Of a stretch of 64,000 bases of DNA, positions 10,946 to 19,659 are shown one piece after another (position 1 is the first letter of the stretch; every line of letters begins with the position of its first letter). The DNA comes from Microvirga sp. 17 mud 1-3. GTDB taxonomy: Bacteria > Pseudomonadota > Alphaproteobacteria > Rhizobiales > Beijerinckiaceae. A model generated the notes under the pieces. It did no database searches. It worked only from the letters and a program-made list of their open reading frames with translations, and was not told where the DNA came from. The stretch is from positions 1,426,001 to 1,490,000 of the forward strand of contig NZ_CP029481.1 in assembly GCF_003151255.1 (NCBI RefSeq). The letters are read 5' to 3'. The translations under genes were made by a program, and so were the position numbers.

Positions 10946-13057
10946 TCAGCCCTGGAATCCTTCGACGCACATCAGCGCGAAGGTATACGCGAGGGCGACC
11001 TCCTCCAGACGGTCGAAGCGGCCTGCGGCACCACCATGGCCTGCCTCCATGTTGAGCTTGAGCACGACCGGGCCTCCGCCCGTCATGGTGGCACGCAGGC
11101 GCGCCGCCCATTTGGCGGGCTCCCAATAGGTGACGCGGGGATCGGTCAGCCCCGCCAGGGCCAGGATCGCCGGATAGGCCTGCGCCTTCACGTTGTCGTA
11201 GGGCGAATAGGACAGGATGGTCCGGAAGGCCGCCTCGTCGGCGCCGGGATTGCCCCATTCGGGCCATTCCGGCGGGGTCAGGGGCAGGTCCGCATCCAGC
11301 ATGGTGTTGAGCACATCCACGAAGGGCACCTCGGCAACGATGCCGGCGAAGAGATCCGGGGCCATGTTGGCCACCGCACCCATGAGCATGCCACCCGCGC
11401 TGCCGCCATGGGCGACGATGCGCCCGCGCGCCGTGTACCCGGCGGCGACCAGCGCCTCGCCGGCCGCAATGAAATCCGTGAAGGTGTTGGTCTTCTTTTC
11501 GCGCTTGCCGTCGAGATACCAATGCCAGCCCTTCTCGGTTCCGCCGCGGATATGCGCGATGGCGTAGACGAAGCCCCGATCCACCAGCGACAGGATGTTG
11601 GTGCGGAAGGCCGCCGACATGGACACGCCGTAGGAGCCGTAGCCGTAAAGCAGCAGCGGCGCCGTGCCGTCCGGCACCACCTCGCGCCGGTGCACGAGGG
11701 AGATCGGCACCTGGGCGCCGTCCGCCGCAGTGGCGAAGATCCGCCGGGTCACGTAATCGTCCGGGTTGTGCCCGCTCGGCACTTCCTGGCGCTTGCGAAG
11801 GGTGCGCTCTCCCGTACGCAGATCGTAGTCGAGCACTTCGCCCGGCGTTGTGAGAGAAGAATAGCGGAAGCGGATCGTATCTGTGTCGAACTCGTAGCCC
11901 GGATCGACGCCGAGCGAATAAGTCTCTTCCGGAAACGCGATGGTCTCCTCGCGGCCCGTCGCGAAATCCCGCACCACGATGCGGGGCTTGGCGTCCTCCC
12001 GCTCCAATCGCACGAGATGGCGCGCCAGCGCCACGACGAAGAGAATCATGGTGCCAGGCCGATAAGGAACCAGGTCGCGCCAGTATTGGCGCTGGGGCGT
12101 CGCGACCGGCGCCGTCATGATCTTGAAGTCCTCGGCGCCGTCAGCGTTGGTCAGGATGATCAGGTCATCGCCGCGGTGCTCCACGTCATATTGCAGCTGC
12201 GGCGTGCGCGGCTCCACGAGGCGCGGGCGGGCGGCGGGATCGGCCCTGTCGAGAAGCCAGACTTCCGAGGTTTCGTGGTCGCTGGCCTCGATGACCGCGA
12301 AGGTGCCCGACTGCGTGAGCCCGACCTTCACGAAGAAGCCGGGATCCTTTTCCTCGTAGACGATCGCGTCCTCCTCGGCCGGCCGGCCGAGGATGTGTCG
12401 CCTGACCCGCACGGGGCGATGGTTGTCGTCGAGCTCCACATAGTAAAAGCCCGAGGAATCGCCGAGCCAGACCGCATCGCCCGACGTGCGCGGCACCGCG
12501 TCGTCCAGCTCTCGGCCGCTTTCCAGTTCCCGCACGCGGATCGTGAAGTATTCGGAGCCCTTGATATCCGCCGACCAGGCCATCAGCCGATGGTCGGGGG
12601 AGTGGTCGGCGCCGCCCAGGTCGAAGAAGGCATGGCCCTCGGCTTCCCGGTCCCCGTCGAGCATGATCGTCTCTGCGCCGCCCTGGCGCGGCATCCGGCA
12701 GACCAGGGGATGCTGGCCGCCTTCCCGATAGCGGGTGAAGTACGAGAACGGGCCGTCCGGCGCCGGCACGGAGGAATCGTCCTCCTTGATACGGCCGCGC
12801 ATTTCGGCGACGAGCTTCTCCTGAAAGGCCTCGGTGCCACGCAGGACCTGCGCCGCATAGGCGTTCTCCCGCTCCAGGACCGTACGGATCTCCGGCGAGA
12901 GGGCCTCCGGATTCTTCAGGACCTCCTTCCAATTCTCGTCCTTCAGCCAGGCATAAGGATCCTCGATGCGGGTGCCATACAGGGTGAAGCTGTGCTCCTT
13001 CGTCGGGACGGAGGGGGCAGGCGGAAGGGGGAGCGGCGACGGACGTTCGCGTTGCAT
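10946..13057 (-). CDS. ptrB: Oligopeptidase B / prolyl oligopeptidase family (S9A)
   Basis: The 703-residue serine peptidase cuts short peptides, in oligopeptidase B typically after Arg or Lys. The N-terminal half is the seven-bladed propeller with the family-typical RIEDPYAWLKDENW. The C-terminal alpha/beta hydrolase domain contains the nucleophile motif GGSAGGMLMG, the catalytic Asp in GLTDPRVTYWEP and the His in EAGHGGAAGRFD. No signal peptide is evident. The ATG at 13057 is the only reasonable start. The acidic S1 residues that would separate oligopeptidase B from a prolyl enzyme were not checked, so the symbol is tentative. Confidence 0.92.
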   Translation of the reverse strand: MQRERPSPLPLPPAPSVPTKEHSFTLYGTRIEDPYAWLKDENWKEVLKNPEALSPEIRTVLERENAYAAQVLRGTEAFQEKLVAEMRGRIKEDDSSVPAPDGPFSYFTRYREGGQHPLVCRMPRQGGAETIMLDGDREAEGHAFFDLGGADHSPDHRLMAWSADIKGSEYFTIRVRELESGRELDDAVPRTSGDAVWLGDSSGFYYVELDDNHRPVRVRRHILGRPAEEDAIVYEEKDPGFFVKVGLTQSGTFAVIEASDHETSEVWLLDRADPAARPRLVEPRTPQLQYDVEHRGDDLIILTNADGAEDFKIMTAPVATPQRQYWRDLVPYRPGTMILFVVALARHLVRLEREDAKPRIVVRDFATGREETIAFPEETYSLGVDPGYEFDTDTIRFRYSSLTTPGEVLDYDLRTGERTLRKRQEVPSGHNPDDYVTRRIFATAADGAQVPISLVHRREVVPDGTAPLLLYGYGSYGVSMSAAFRTNILSLVDRGFVYAIAHIRGGTEKGWHWYLDGKREKKTNTFTDFIAAGEALVAAGYTARGRIVAHGGSAGGMLMGAVANMAPDLFAGIVAEVPFVDVLNTMLDADLPLTPPEWPEWGNPGADEAAFRTILSYSPYDNVKAQAYPAILALAGLTDPRVTYWEPAKWAARLRATMTGGGPVVLKLNMEAGHGGAAGRFDRLEEVALAYTFALMCVEGFQG

Positions 13058-13485
13058 CGAGGATATCCGGATCAGATGGTACGGCGGAAAGGCGAAGGTA
13101 ACTCATACATAACTCGGATTTGCCGTTCCAGGTCCGTGGTGACGCTCAGGCAAACGCCAAGCAATTCGTACAAACGATTTCTAGCTACTTCTTACGGTCG
13201 AGATCATGCGAATTTTCTCATCCTGTTTACCTATGGTGATGGTTAAGACTTTTAACCATCCAGTTTTATTGCTCCTCACAAGATGATATAAAGTTTTTTA
13301 GTAGGTTTCGCGAAGCGTGACTTGTAATCGGCAGGAAACTGTCATAGGTGAACGGCAATGCACGATTTCTGTGCGATTACGATGCGGACTCTAGTGAAAC
13401 GTGCGGCTTCTCTTAAGAAACGGCCCTGAAAACGAATTGCTGCTGATCGGGGTCGGGATTGGGACCGGAAAGGAAGAAAAGTACA
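13058..13485. promoter_or_regulatory. AT-rich mucR upstream region with inverted repeat
   Basis: This 430-base divergent spacer is clearly richer in A/T than its surroundings and has no credible gene. It contains a perfect 9-bp inverted repeat, GATGGTTAA and TTAACCATC with a 5-base spacer, at 13238-13260, plus several T/A-step-rich patches. MucR proteins are known to bind A/T-rich sites and to control their own genes, so the region probably carries mucR operators and promoters; the exact sites are inference. Confidence 0.5.
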
Positions 13486-13914
13486 ATGAGTGAAACCAGT
13501 GCTGCATCGAACTATATTGAGTTGGCGGCGGACATCGTGTCAGCCTATGTGAGCAACAATTCGGTTCCTTCGACCGAGCTGCCCGCGCTCATCAACGAGA
13601 TCCATTCCGCTCTGATTCGTGTCGGCGGAGGTGCCGTCGAGGTTCCGACCGAGGCTCCGAAACCCGCCGTCCCGCTGAAGAAGTCGGTCACGCCGGATTA
13701 CATCGTCTGCTTGGAAGACGGTAAGAAGTTCAAGTCCCTCAAGCGCCATCTTCGTACGCAGTACAACATGACTCCCGAGCAGTATCGGGAGAAGTGGGGT
13801 CTGCCGGTGGATTACCCGATGGTCGCTCCGAACTATGCCCGGGCCCGTTCCGAACTTGCAAAAGAAATGGGACTCGGTCAGCAGCGTCGGAAGCGTCGCT
13901 CCGCTCGCGCCTGA
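13486..13914 (+). CDS. mucR: MucR/Ros-family zinc-finger transcriptional regulator
   Basis: The 142-residue product is a MucR/Ros-type regulator, a group controlling exopolysaccharide, motility and symbiosis or virulence genes in alphaproteobacteria. The N-terminal oligomerisation region ([17 protein letters not shown]) and the C-terminal prokaryotic zinc finger ([18 protein letters not shown], then [20 protein letters not shown]) are intact. In place of the second histidine of the canonical finger it has LRTQYNM, so one usual ligand is a Gln. The start ATG at 13486 is preceded by AAGGAAG. It stands alone, with a long AT-rich leader and a strong terminator. Confidence 0.93.
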   Translation: MSETSAASNYIELAADIVSAYVSNNSVPSTELPALINEIHSALIRVGGGAVEVPTEAPKPAVPLKKSVTPDYIVCLEDGKKFKSLKRHLRTQYNMTPEQYREKWGLPVDYPMVAPNYARARSELAKEMGLGQQRRKRRSARA

Positions 13915-13943
13915 AGCATTCGGGATCCGGTCCGAGAGTTGGA

Positions 13944-13970
13944 AGCCGCCCGCGACGGGCGGCTTTTTTC
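13944..13970 (+). terminator. Rho-independent terminator after mucR
   Basis: AGCCGCCC-GCGAC-GGGCGGCT forms a strong stem followed by a run of six T residues, 30 bases after the mucR stop. Confidence 0.9.
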
Positions 13971-14153
13971 ATGACTTTCGCTGAGGACGGTCGGTCCGAA
14001 TTGACCCTGTCTTCTCCCGATCCTTCAGGAGGTGCCTTCCGTCAGCCGGCGTCTCGTGAAAAAGTTTTCGATGGAGTGTCGATTCCGCCGATGCTCGTTC
14101 GTCGTGTGAACAGGAAGGCCGGTCCGGCCTTCGGAAACGGAGGAGAAAGACAC

Positions 14154-14576
14154 ATGCGCGTCATGGTTATGGTGAAGGCGACGAAGGACAGCGAAGCGGG
14201 CCTGATGCCCTCGACCGAGCTCTTCGAGGCCATGGGCAAATTCAACGAAGAACTTGCCAATGCAGGCATCATGCTGGCCGGCGATGGTCTGAAGCCGTCC
14301 TCGAACGGCAAGCGCGTGGCCTTCGACGGCGCGAGCCGCACCGTCATCGACGGGCCCTTCGCCGAGACCCGCGAACTCGTCGCCGGCTTCTGGATCTGGG
14401 AGGTCCGGGACATGGCCGAGGCGGTCGAATGGGTGAAGCGCTGCCCCAACCCCATGCCTGGGCCGAGCGAGATCGAGATTCGTCCCCTCTACGAAATGGC
14501 CGATTTCGGCGAGGCCCTGACGCCGGACGTCGCTGCCCTGCATGACCGGGTCCGCGAAAAGATGGGCGGTTCCTAA
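14154..14576 (+). CDS. YCII-related (DGPF domain) protein
   Basis: The 140-residue protein belongs to the YCII/DGPF family: MRVMVMVKATKDSEAG at the N-terminus and the signature VIDGPFAETRELVAGFWIW. Genes of this type sit next to ECF42-group sigma factors in many bacteria, as here, and the pair is thought to work together; the biochemical role of the DGPF protein is not known. The start at 14154 follows GGAGGAGAAAGA. It ends 39 bases before the sigma gene and is probably co-transcribed with it. Confidence 0.9.
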   Translation: MRVMVMVKATKDSEAGLMPSTELFEAMGKFNEELANAGIMLAGDGLKPSSNGKRVAFDGASRTVIDGPFAETRELVAGFWIWEVRDMAEAVEWVKRCPNPMPGPSEIEIRPLYEMADFGEALTPDVAALHDRVREKMGGS

Positions 14577-14615
14577 GCCCTTCAGGCGGTGCTCCCGCCT
14601 TCCCGGACATAGCCC

Positions 14616-15877
14616 GTGACCCCAGTCGACATTCACCAGGCAATCGAGACGGTTTTCCGGATCGAGCAGGCCAGGCTCATCGCTGGCCTGACCCGGATGC
14701 TGCGGGATGTCGGCCGGGCCGAAGAACTGGCGCAGGACGCCCTCGTCATGGCCCTGTCCGAATGGCCCAGGGCCGGGGTTCCGGTGAATCCCGGCGCTTG
14801 GCTCATGGCCACGGCCAAGCGCCGGGCCATCGACGGCATCCGCCACGAGAGGATGCGTGCACGCAAGCATGCCGAGATCGGCCTCGACCTTGCGCCGGAG
14901 CCCGATACCGGCATCGACGACATCGAGGCGGCCATGGGTGACGATATCGGCGACGAACTCCTGAGCCTGATCTTCACCGCCTGCCATCCGGTTCTTTCGC
15001 CTGAGGCGCGGGCGGCCCTGACCCTGCGTCTGATTGGCGGTCTCACGACGGACGAGATCGCCCGCGCATTCCTGTCGAGCGAGGCGACGATCGCGCAGCG
15101 CATCGTCCGTGCCAAGAAGACGTTGTCCAAGGCCGGATTGGCCTATGAGGTGCCGCGGGGGCAGAGCGGCAGGAGCGTCTCGGGACTGTCCTGGAAGTAA
15201 TCTACCTGATCTTCAACGAGGGCTATGCAGCTACTGCCGGCGACGAGCTGATCCGCCCGAGCCTCTGTGCGGAAGCCCTGCGCCTGGGCCGGATCGTGGC
15301 CCGCCTGATGCCCAATGACGCCGAGGTCTTCGGTCTTGTGGCGCTAATGGAGATCCAGGCGTCCCGTCTGCCTGCTCGCCAGGGCCCGGGCGGCATTCCG
15401 ATTCCTCTGCCGGAGCAGAACCGGGCCCGCTGGGACCGGCTCCTGATCCGTCGCGGCCTGGCCGCCCTGGAGAGGGCCGAGGCCCTGGGCGGTGCCGACG
15501 GTCCCTATGCCCTGCAGGCTGCACTCGCTGCCTGCCATGCCCGGGCCCGCACGGCAGACGAGGCGGATTGGCCGAGAATCGCGGGGCTCTACGACGCTCT
15601 CCTGATTGTCAGGCCATCACCCATCGTTGCCCTCAACCGGGCCGTGGCCCACAGCATGGCCTTCGGTCCAGAGGTCGGTCTTGAACTCCTGGGCGAGATC
15701 GAGCGGGCGGAGGCTCTGCGCAGCTACGCACCCCTGTCGGCCGCAAAGGGAGATTTCCTGTTCCGGGCCGGTCGGCCGGCGGAAGCCAGGGAGCAGTTCG
15801 AGCAAGCTGCCGCGCTCACCCGGAACGGACCCGAGAGGGCCTTCCTGCTCGGGCGGGCAGCGGCTTGCGACTTGTGA
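14616..15877 (+). pseudogene. ECF42-type RNA polymerase sigma factor, frameshifted
   Basis: ECF42 sigma factors carry sigma regions 2 and 4 plus a long C-terminal helical (SnoaL-free, TPR-like) extension. The N-terminal part (14616 to about 15161) holds region 2 (RDVGRAEELAQDALVMALSE) and region 4 (LTTDEIARAFLSSEATIAQR). The frame then shifts, and the family sequence continues as VLEVIYLIFNEGYAATAGDE to the stop at 15877, including LVALMEIQASRLPAR and DRLLIRRGLAALERAEALGG. Adding one G to the five-G run at 15157-15161 restores VPRGAERQERLG and the whole reading frame. Without that base translation stops at 15200. It is either a decayed gene or a homopolymer error. It follows a YCII gene, the usual partner. 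Confidence 0.85.
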
Positions 15878-16074
15878 AAACCGTCCGAGCGGCATGGCTT
15901 TTCAGGCTGCGAGGCGGTCGGGTGAGTCGGTAGTTTCGCGGTCCCGTTCCCCGCGCATGACCGCGCGCTTTCGCCGGAGCAGGGTCTCGCTCGTTCTCTA
16001 TTCTCACTGAGCGGCGCTTCTTCTGGAGAGGCGCGATCCTCTGTCCCCAGAATTATCCACAGCTTGGCCTCTCC
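15878..16074. promoter_or_regulatory. Spacer with consensus DnaA-box-like sequence
   Basis: TTATCCACA at 16053-16061 matches the DnaA box consensus exactly. A single box is not an origin, and one exact 9-mer can occur by chance, but its place just upstream of a promoter-like element may mean DnaA-linked control of the following gene. No other feature is seen in this spacer. Confidence 0.35.
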
Positions 16075-16102
16075 TTGACAGGTAGGAATATGGGCTCACA
16101 AT
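16075..16102 (+). promoter_or_regulatory. Sigma-70-like promoter of the DUF6456 gene
   Basis: TTGACA (16075-16080), a 16-base spacer, then CACAAT (16097-16102) form a good -35 and a partial -10. They lie about 50 bases upstream of the gene start at 16152. Confidence 0.45.
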
Positions 16103-16151
16103 TCAGGACGAAGGGACTCGTCCCTTCTTGATTTATTTTAAGGAACAAATC

Positions 16152-17117
16152 ATGAACAAAAAGGATAGTTATGGCATTGGAAAGCAAGGTCAGGGGCGGT
16201 CCGAAGCAAAGGGCAAGAGCCGGAAGATGAAAGCCTCCCGGGACGAGGGCGGGGCGCATCGGGAGAGCAATCTCGCCTTGCCGTCGCGCGCGTTGACCCG
16301 CGAGGCCAAGCGCTTGCTCGAGGCCCTTGGCCTGCCCGAGGCACAGGCCTTCGTCGACCCGACCGACAGGGAGGATGTGATCCTGCGCAAGCGCCGCGAG
16401 GCGGTCTCTGTTGGGGCAGGGCGCTTCTCGCGGAATGCGGCCGAAACCCTGGCGCGGCAGGATCTTGCCCGCTGGCAGCGCGGTCCGGAGGGCGGGGAGG
16501 CCCTGCTCCTGACCGATGCAGGCCGCGCACATCTGCGCCGGGCCGAGGCGACAGAGCCGGCGGCGGGCTTTTTTCATCAGCACCGGGAGACCGAGATCTC
16601 ATCCGTCGAGAGCGAGACGGGCCGGGCACGGGTGCGGGTCGATACGGAGGAAAGCCCGCTGGATTGGCTGCGCCGCCGCAAGGGGCGCGACGGGCAGCCT
16701 CTCATCGACGAGGCGTGTCATCAGGCGGGCGAACGGCTCCGCGCCGACATTGCTCTCGCGGGTCTCCTGCCGGGCGTCACGGCGCGCTGGGACGCAATGC
16801 CCCGTAGTGGCGGGCCGGCTTCGCCTGGGGAGGCGACGGACCGCATGGTCGCGGCCCGCCAGCGCGTCCGCAACGCCTTCGATGCACTGGGGGCGGATTT
16901 CAGCGATCTCCTGATGGACCTATGCGGCTTCCTGAAGGGGCTGGAGCTCATCGAGCGGGAGCGGCACTGGCCGCCCCGCTCCGCCAAGGTCGTCGTCCGG
17001 CTCGCTCTGGCGCGGCTTGCGGAGCATTACGGCATCGAGGCCACAGCCCAGGGCCCCGCCGCCTCCCGCGGCATCCGCGCCTGGAAGGCCGTGGTGATCG
17101 AGGGCGGACGCAGCTGA
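16152..17117 (+). CDS. DUF6456 domain-containing protein
   Basis: The 321-residue protein has a basic, Lys-rich N-terminus, a middle region resembling a winged-helix or HTH segment (about residues 40-130), and a C-terminal DUF6456 domain beginning near PLDWLRRRKGRDGQPLIDEA and ending LARLAEHYGIEA. The family is almost confined to alphaproteobacteria and is of unknown function; a DNA-related role is suspected because of the HTH-like region. The ATG at 16152 follows AAGGAACAAATC. A promoter-like element and a DnaA-box-like 9-mer lie upstream. Confidence 0.8.
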   Translation: MNKKDSYGIGKQGQGRSEAKGKSRKMKASRDEGGAHRESNLALPSRALTREAKRLLEALGLPEAQAFVDPTDREDVILRKRREAVSVGAGRFSRNAAETLARQDLARWQRGPEGGEALLLTDAGRAHLRRAEATEPAAGFFHQHRETEISSVESETGRARVRVDTEESPLDWLRRRKGRDGQPLIDEACHQAGERLRADIALAGLLPGVTARWDAMPRSGGPASPGEATDRMVAARQRVRNAFDALGADFSDLLMDLCGFLKGLELIERERHWPPRSAKVVVRLALARLAEHYGIEATAQGPAASRGIRAWKAVVIEGGRS

Positions 17118-17160
17118 ACCGAGAAATGCTGTGCGGTCGGGACGGAGCGCGACGGGTTTC

Positions 17161-17180
17161 CCTCCCCCTTGTGGGGAGGG
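17161..17180. repeat. Family A repeat, single arm
   Basis: CCTCCCCCTTGTGGGGAGGG is the palindromic arm of the repeat at 687-791, placed between two converging genes. The second arm is absent. Confidence 0.6.
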
Positions 17181-17245
17181 ATGAGAAGGGTGGGGGGCGG
17201 CGCTCCCTTTCCTTCACTCAGGGAGATGTGCGCAACGGTAAGAAG

Positions 17246-17671
17246 TTATGCTGCGAGAACTGCCTGGGCGTCGTGGCGGATGCGTTCGACCATGGACCGG
17301 ACGCCGTTGGAGCGTTGCGGGGTCAGGTGCTCGGCGAGGCCGAGGGAGGTGAACAGGCCGAGGGCGTCGGTGGCGAGGGCCTCGCGGCCGGTCTTGCCCT
17401 CGTAGAGGGCGATAAGCAGGGCGACGAGGCCGCGCACGATATGAGCGTCGCTGTCGCCCACCAGGTGCAGACGGGGCTCGCCGTCGGCCTCGGTGGTGGT
17501 CGTCACCAACCAGACCTGGCTTGCGCAGCCCCTCACCTTGTTGGCGTCCACATGGGCCTCCTCGGGCAGGGGCTCCATCATGCGGCCGAGCTCGATCAGG
17601 TAGCGGTAGCGCTCGTCCCACTCGTCGAGGAGCTCGAAGTTGGACACAATCTCGTCAATGGGCGGCAGCAT
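17246..17671 (-). CDS. sufE: SufE, cysteine desulfurase sulfur acceptor
   Basis: SufE takes persulfide sulfur from the desulfurase SufS and passes it to the SufBCD scaffold for Fe-S cluster assembly. The 141-residue product has the full fold, with the catalytic cysteine in NKVRGCASQVW and the conserved GLVALLIALYEGKT and LGLAEHLTPQRSNGV segments. The ATG at 17671 (MLPPIDEIVSNFELLD) is chosen because it gives normal family length, although the frame stays open far upstream. No other suf genes are near. Confidence 0.95.
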   Translation of the reverse strand: MLPPIDEIVSNFELLDEWDERYRYLIELGRMMEPLPEEAHVDANKVRGCASQVWLVTTTTEADGEPRLHLVGDSDAHIVRGLVALLIALYEGKTGREALATDALGLFTSLGLAEHLTPQRSNGVRSMVERIRHDAQAVLAA

Positions 17672-17739
17672 GGCATTCCGGCTCGTTTTCCGTGCCGGAC
17701 ATATAAGGGCTCGTATGCGGTTTGGCGACCGATGGCCGT

Positions 17740-18090
17740 TCAGGAATTCGTTTTCCTGGCGTCTCCGCGCCAGGGCGCCTGCCGGTCGCTCGGCTTGAGC
17801 GTGTCGCTCGCCGGGCTCGAGGAAGGGGCCGTGCCGACGCCGGAGGTCGCCATGATCCGGTCGATCACCGCCTGCTTGGCGCTGTCCGGCAGGGCCTGCC
17901 ACATGGTTTCGAGGCGCGTCGATGCCTCTGCGGGCGCAGCGGCGGCAGGGGCTGCCTCGGCGGCCTGCGGTTTCTGTCCGCTCCAGGCCAGGATCCCGTC
18001 GAGCGCGGAGGCCCCTTCGTCGCCCTGACGGACGGGGGAGTAGTAGAAGATCGCTCCGATGATCAGAGCGGCGCGCAGAAGAGAGAACAT
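17740..18090 (-). CDS. Small membrane-anchored protein, unknown
   Basis: The 116-residue product starts with a hydrophobic anchor (FSLLRAALIIGAIFYY), then SPVRQG, an Ala/Pro-rich linker and a short helical segment LETMWQALPDSAKQAVIDRI. Similar small N-terminally anchored proteins are common in Rhizobiales; I cannot assign a function. The ATG at 18090 places the hydrophobic segment at the N-terminus. It lies 68 bases upstream of sufE on the same strand. Confidence 0.6.
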   Translation of the reverse strand: MFSLLRAALIIGAIFYYSPVRQGDEGASALDGILAWSGQKPQAAEAAPAAAAPAEASTRLETMWQALPDSAKQAVIDRIMATSGVGTAPSSSPASDTLKPSDRQAPWRGDARKTNS

Positions 18091-18414
18091 GACCTTTTCC
18101 TCGCAACCCCGTGAGGGCACGATGCTTCATCATAACCTCGCCAGGGCCGGGCTCGTAGGGCGCCGTCCGGCAACCTGGAAACAGGATGAACGAAAGGTTG
18201 ACGATGCACCGGGCGTCCGAATGCCCTGGAATCTCCGGCAATCGTGGACAAAAGAGGGCCGCGGAGGAACTCCGGCGGTCTGTTCGCCCGGGCCGCATGG
18301 CATCCGCAGGCGCTCGCCTTTAGGTTCGCTTAAGCGGAGTCTGGCAGGGTGCTCCCATGACGATGCGCCGCGCCGAAATCCGCTGCCGGCGTCACCAAGA
18401 CGGGAAGACCGAAT
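18091..18414. other. Divergent spacer without recognised gene
   Basis: This 324-base region separates two divergent genes. I see no RNA gene, repeat or clear promoter here. A 21-codon frame (18357-18422) overlaps the TTG start of the next gene but has no support. Confidence 0.5.
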
Positions 18415-19260
18415 TTGCGTGAAGCCCTCGCTGCCCGCCCAGACGACGATTTCGTGACGTCCGCTCCGCCGCCGGCTCGCCGCTCCGCGCCGGCCCGGCG
18501 CCCTGCCGCGTCCCGCAAGGCGCCTGTAAAGGCGCGCAAGGAGCCGGGCTTCGGCGCGAAGACGCTCGCCTTCCTGGTGCGGCGTCCCGGTGCGGCCGTC
18601 TCGGCCCTTCTTCTGACCGGCTGCGCGGCCGCCATCGCCTGGAATGCCCTCGTTCTCCAGACCGTCCGTCATCCGGCGCCCCTGTTCAATCGGGATGCGT
18701 ACTCCCCGGCGGAGGGTGCGGTTCCGGCTCAGACAATTCTGCCGCCGACGCGGCCCGTGCCCGTTGCCGCCCCTCTGGCGGAGGCCCCCGTGGCCGAAGC
18801 GCCGCCCGCGCCCGCCCATGCGGCCGTGTCAGCGCCGCCGGCTCCGGCGACTCCTGCGCCGGTTCCTGCCAAGCCGTCGTCACGCAGCGCTATCGCGGAC
18901 CTTATCACGAAGGGCGAGGTCACCCAGCCGCAGCGCGTGACCGCGGTGGCGACGCCCGCGCCGCCTCCAGGACGGATGCCTCCGCCGCCTCACGATTCCA
19001 TCGCCGAAATGATCCGCATGGGCGGCCCGGTGCCGGTTCCGCCGGCTTCCGTCGGCCGGCCGGAGGCCGATTCCGTCCTCCTCGGCCAGCGGGCCCTGGC
19101 GAAGCTCGGCTACAGCGTGAAGCCGGACGGGATCATGGGCTCCGAGACTCGCCAGGCCATCGAGCGGTTCGAGCGCGCCCGGCAATTGCCGGTGACCGGC
19201 GAATTCGGTGCCCGGACCTTACGCGAGCTCGCCACCCTGTCCGGCCTGCCTCTCCCGTGA
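18415..19260 (+). CDS. Membrane-anchored peptidoglycan-binding protein
   Basis: The 281-residue protein has a basic N-terminal tail, one transmembrane segment (AAVSALLLTGCAAAIAWNAL), a long Pro/Ala-rich periplasmic linker, and a C-terminal PG_binding_1 domain (LLGQRALAKLGYSVKPDGIM, then TRQAIERFERARQLPVTGE). It probably anchors to the cell wall from the inner membrane. The TTG at 18415 preceded by GGGAAG is the best start; no ATG in frame gives the tail. An enzymatic domain is absent. Confidence 0.8.
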   Translation: MREALAARPDDDFVTSAPPPARRSAPARRPAASRKAPVKARKEPGFGAKTLAFLVRRPGAAVSALLLTGCAAAIAWNALVLQTVRHPAPLFNRDAYSPAEGAVPAQTILPPTRPVPVAAPLAEAPVAEAPPAPAHAAVSAPPAPATPAPVPAKPSSRSAIADLITKGEVTQPQRVTAVATPAPPPGRMPPPPHDSIAEMIRMGGPVPVPPASVGRPEADSVLLGQRALAKLGYSVKPDGIMGSETRQAIERFERARQLPVTGEFGARTLRELATLSGLPLP

Positions 19261-19312
19261 GGTCGTCCCTGCGGGTTGCGGATCGTCGTGCCGAATGGCA
19301 CAGGATGCCGTC

Positions 19313-19654
19313 ATGGCTCGCCTGAGATCGGATTTCTGGGTCTCCGCCTATCTGCGCCGCTGCGGCGTCGAGGGGGTGGATGCGGCCCTGCGCAAGCGTG
19401 GCTCCGCGGAGGCGGGAGCGGTCTTCGTGAAGGTCGACCATCTCGACGGCACTGCGAGCCTCTATGGTCCGGCGCCGCAGCTGTTCCTGGACGACAGCGA
19501 CGAGCGCCGCTTCTCGCCCGTCCTGCAGGGCGTCATGCCGCTCGATGTGGAAGAGCGGATGGCGCGCGAGATGCGCTTCGATCCGGATCTCTGGCTCGTA
19601 GAGGTGGACGACCGCGCCGGCCGCCACTTTCTCGACCTCGCGACGGAAAGCTGA
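19313..19654 (+). CDS. DUF1491 family protein
   Basis: This cytoplasmic protein of 113 residues matches the DUF1491 family of alphaproteobacteria: RLRSDFWVSAYLRRC at the N-terminus, GAVFVKVDHLDGTASLYGPA in the middle and FDPDLWLVEVDDRAG at the end. The role is unknown. It lies about 50 bases after the peptidoglycan-binding gene in the same direction. Confidence 0.88.
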   Translation: MARLRSDFWVSAYLRRCGVEGVDAALRKRGSAEAGAVFVKVDHLDGTASLYGPAPQLFLDDSDERRFSPVLQGVMPLDVEERMAREMRFDPDLWLVEVDDRAGRHFLDLATES

Positions 19655-19659
19655 CGCTC

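Noticed and set aside
11036..13246. 736-codon plus-strand frame opposite the oligopeptidase gene
   Set aside because: It is antisense to a complete S9A peptidase with all catalytic residues; the product has no family features.
16053..16061. DnaA box taken as sign of a replication origin
   Set aside because: There is a single box, no A/T-rich unwinding region and no dnaA, dnaN or parAB genes nearby.
18357..18422. 21-codon frame overlapping the TTG start of the peptidoglycan-binding gene
   Set aside because: It might be a leader, but there is no clear ribosome binding site or conserved sequence, so it stays unsupported.
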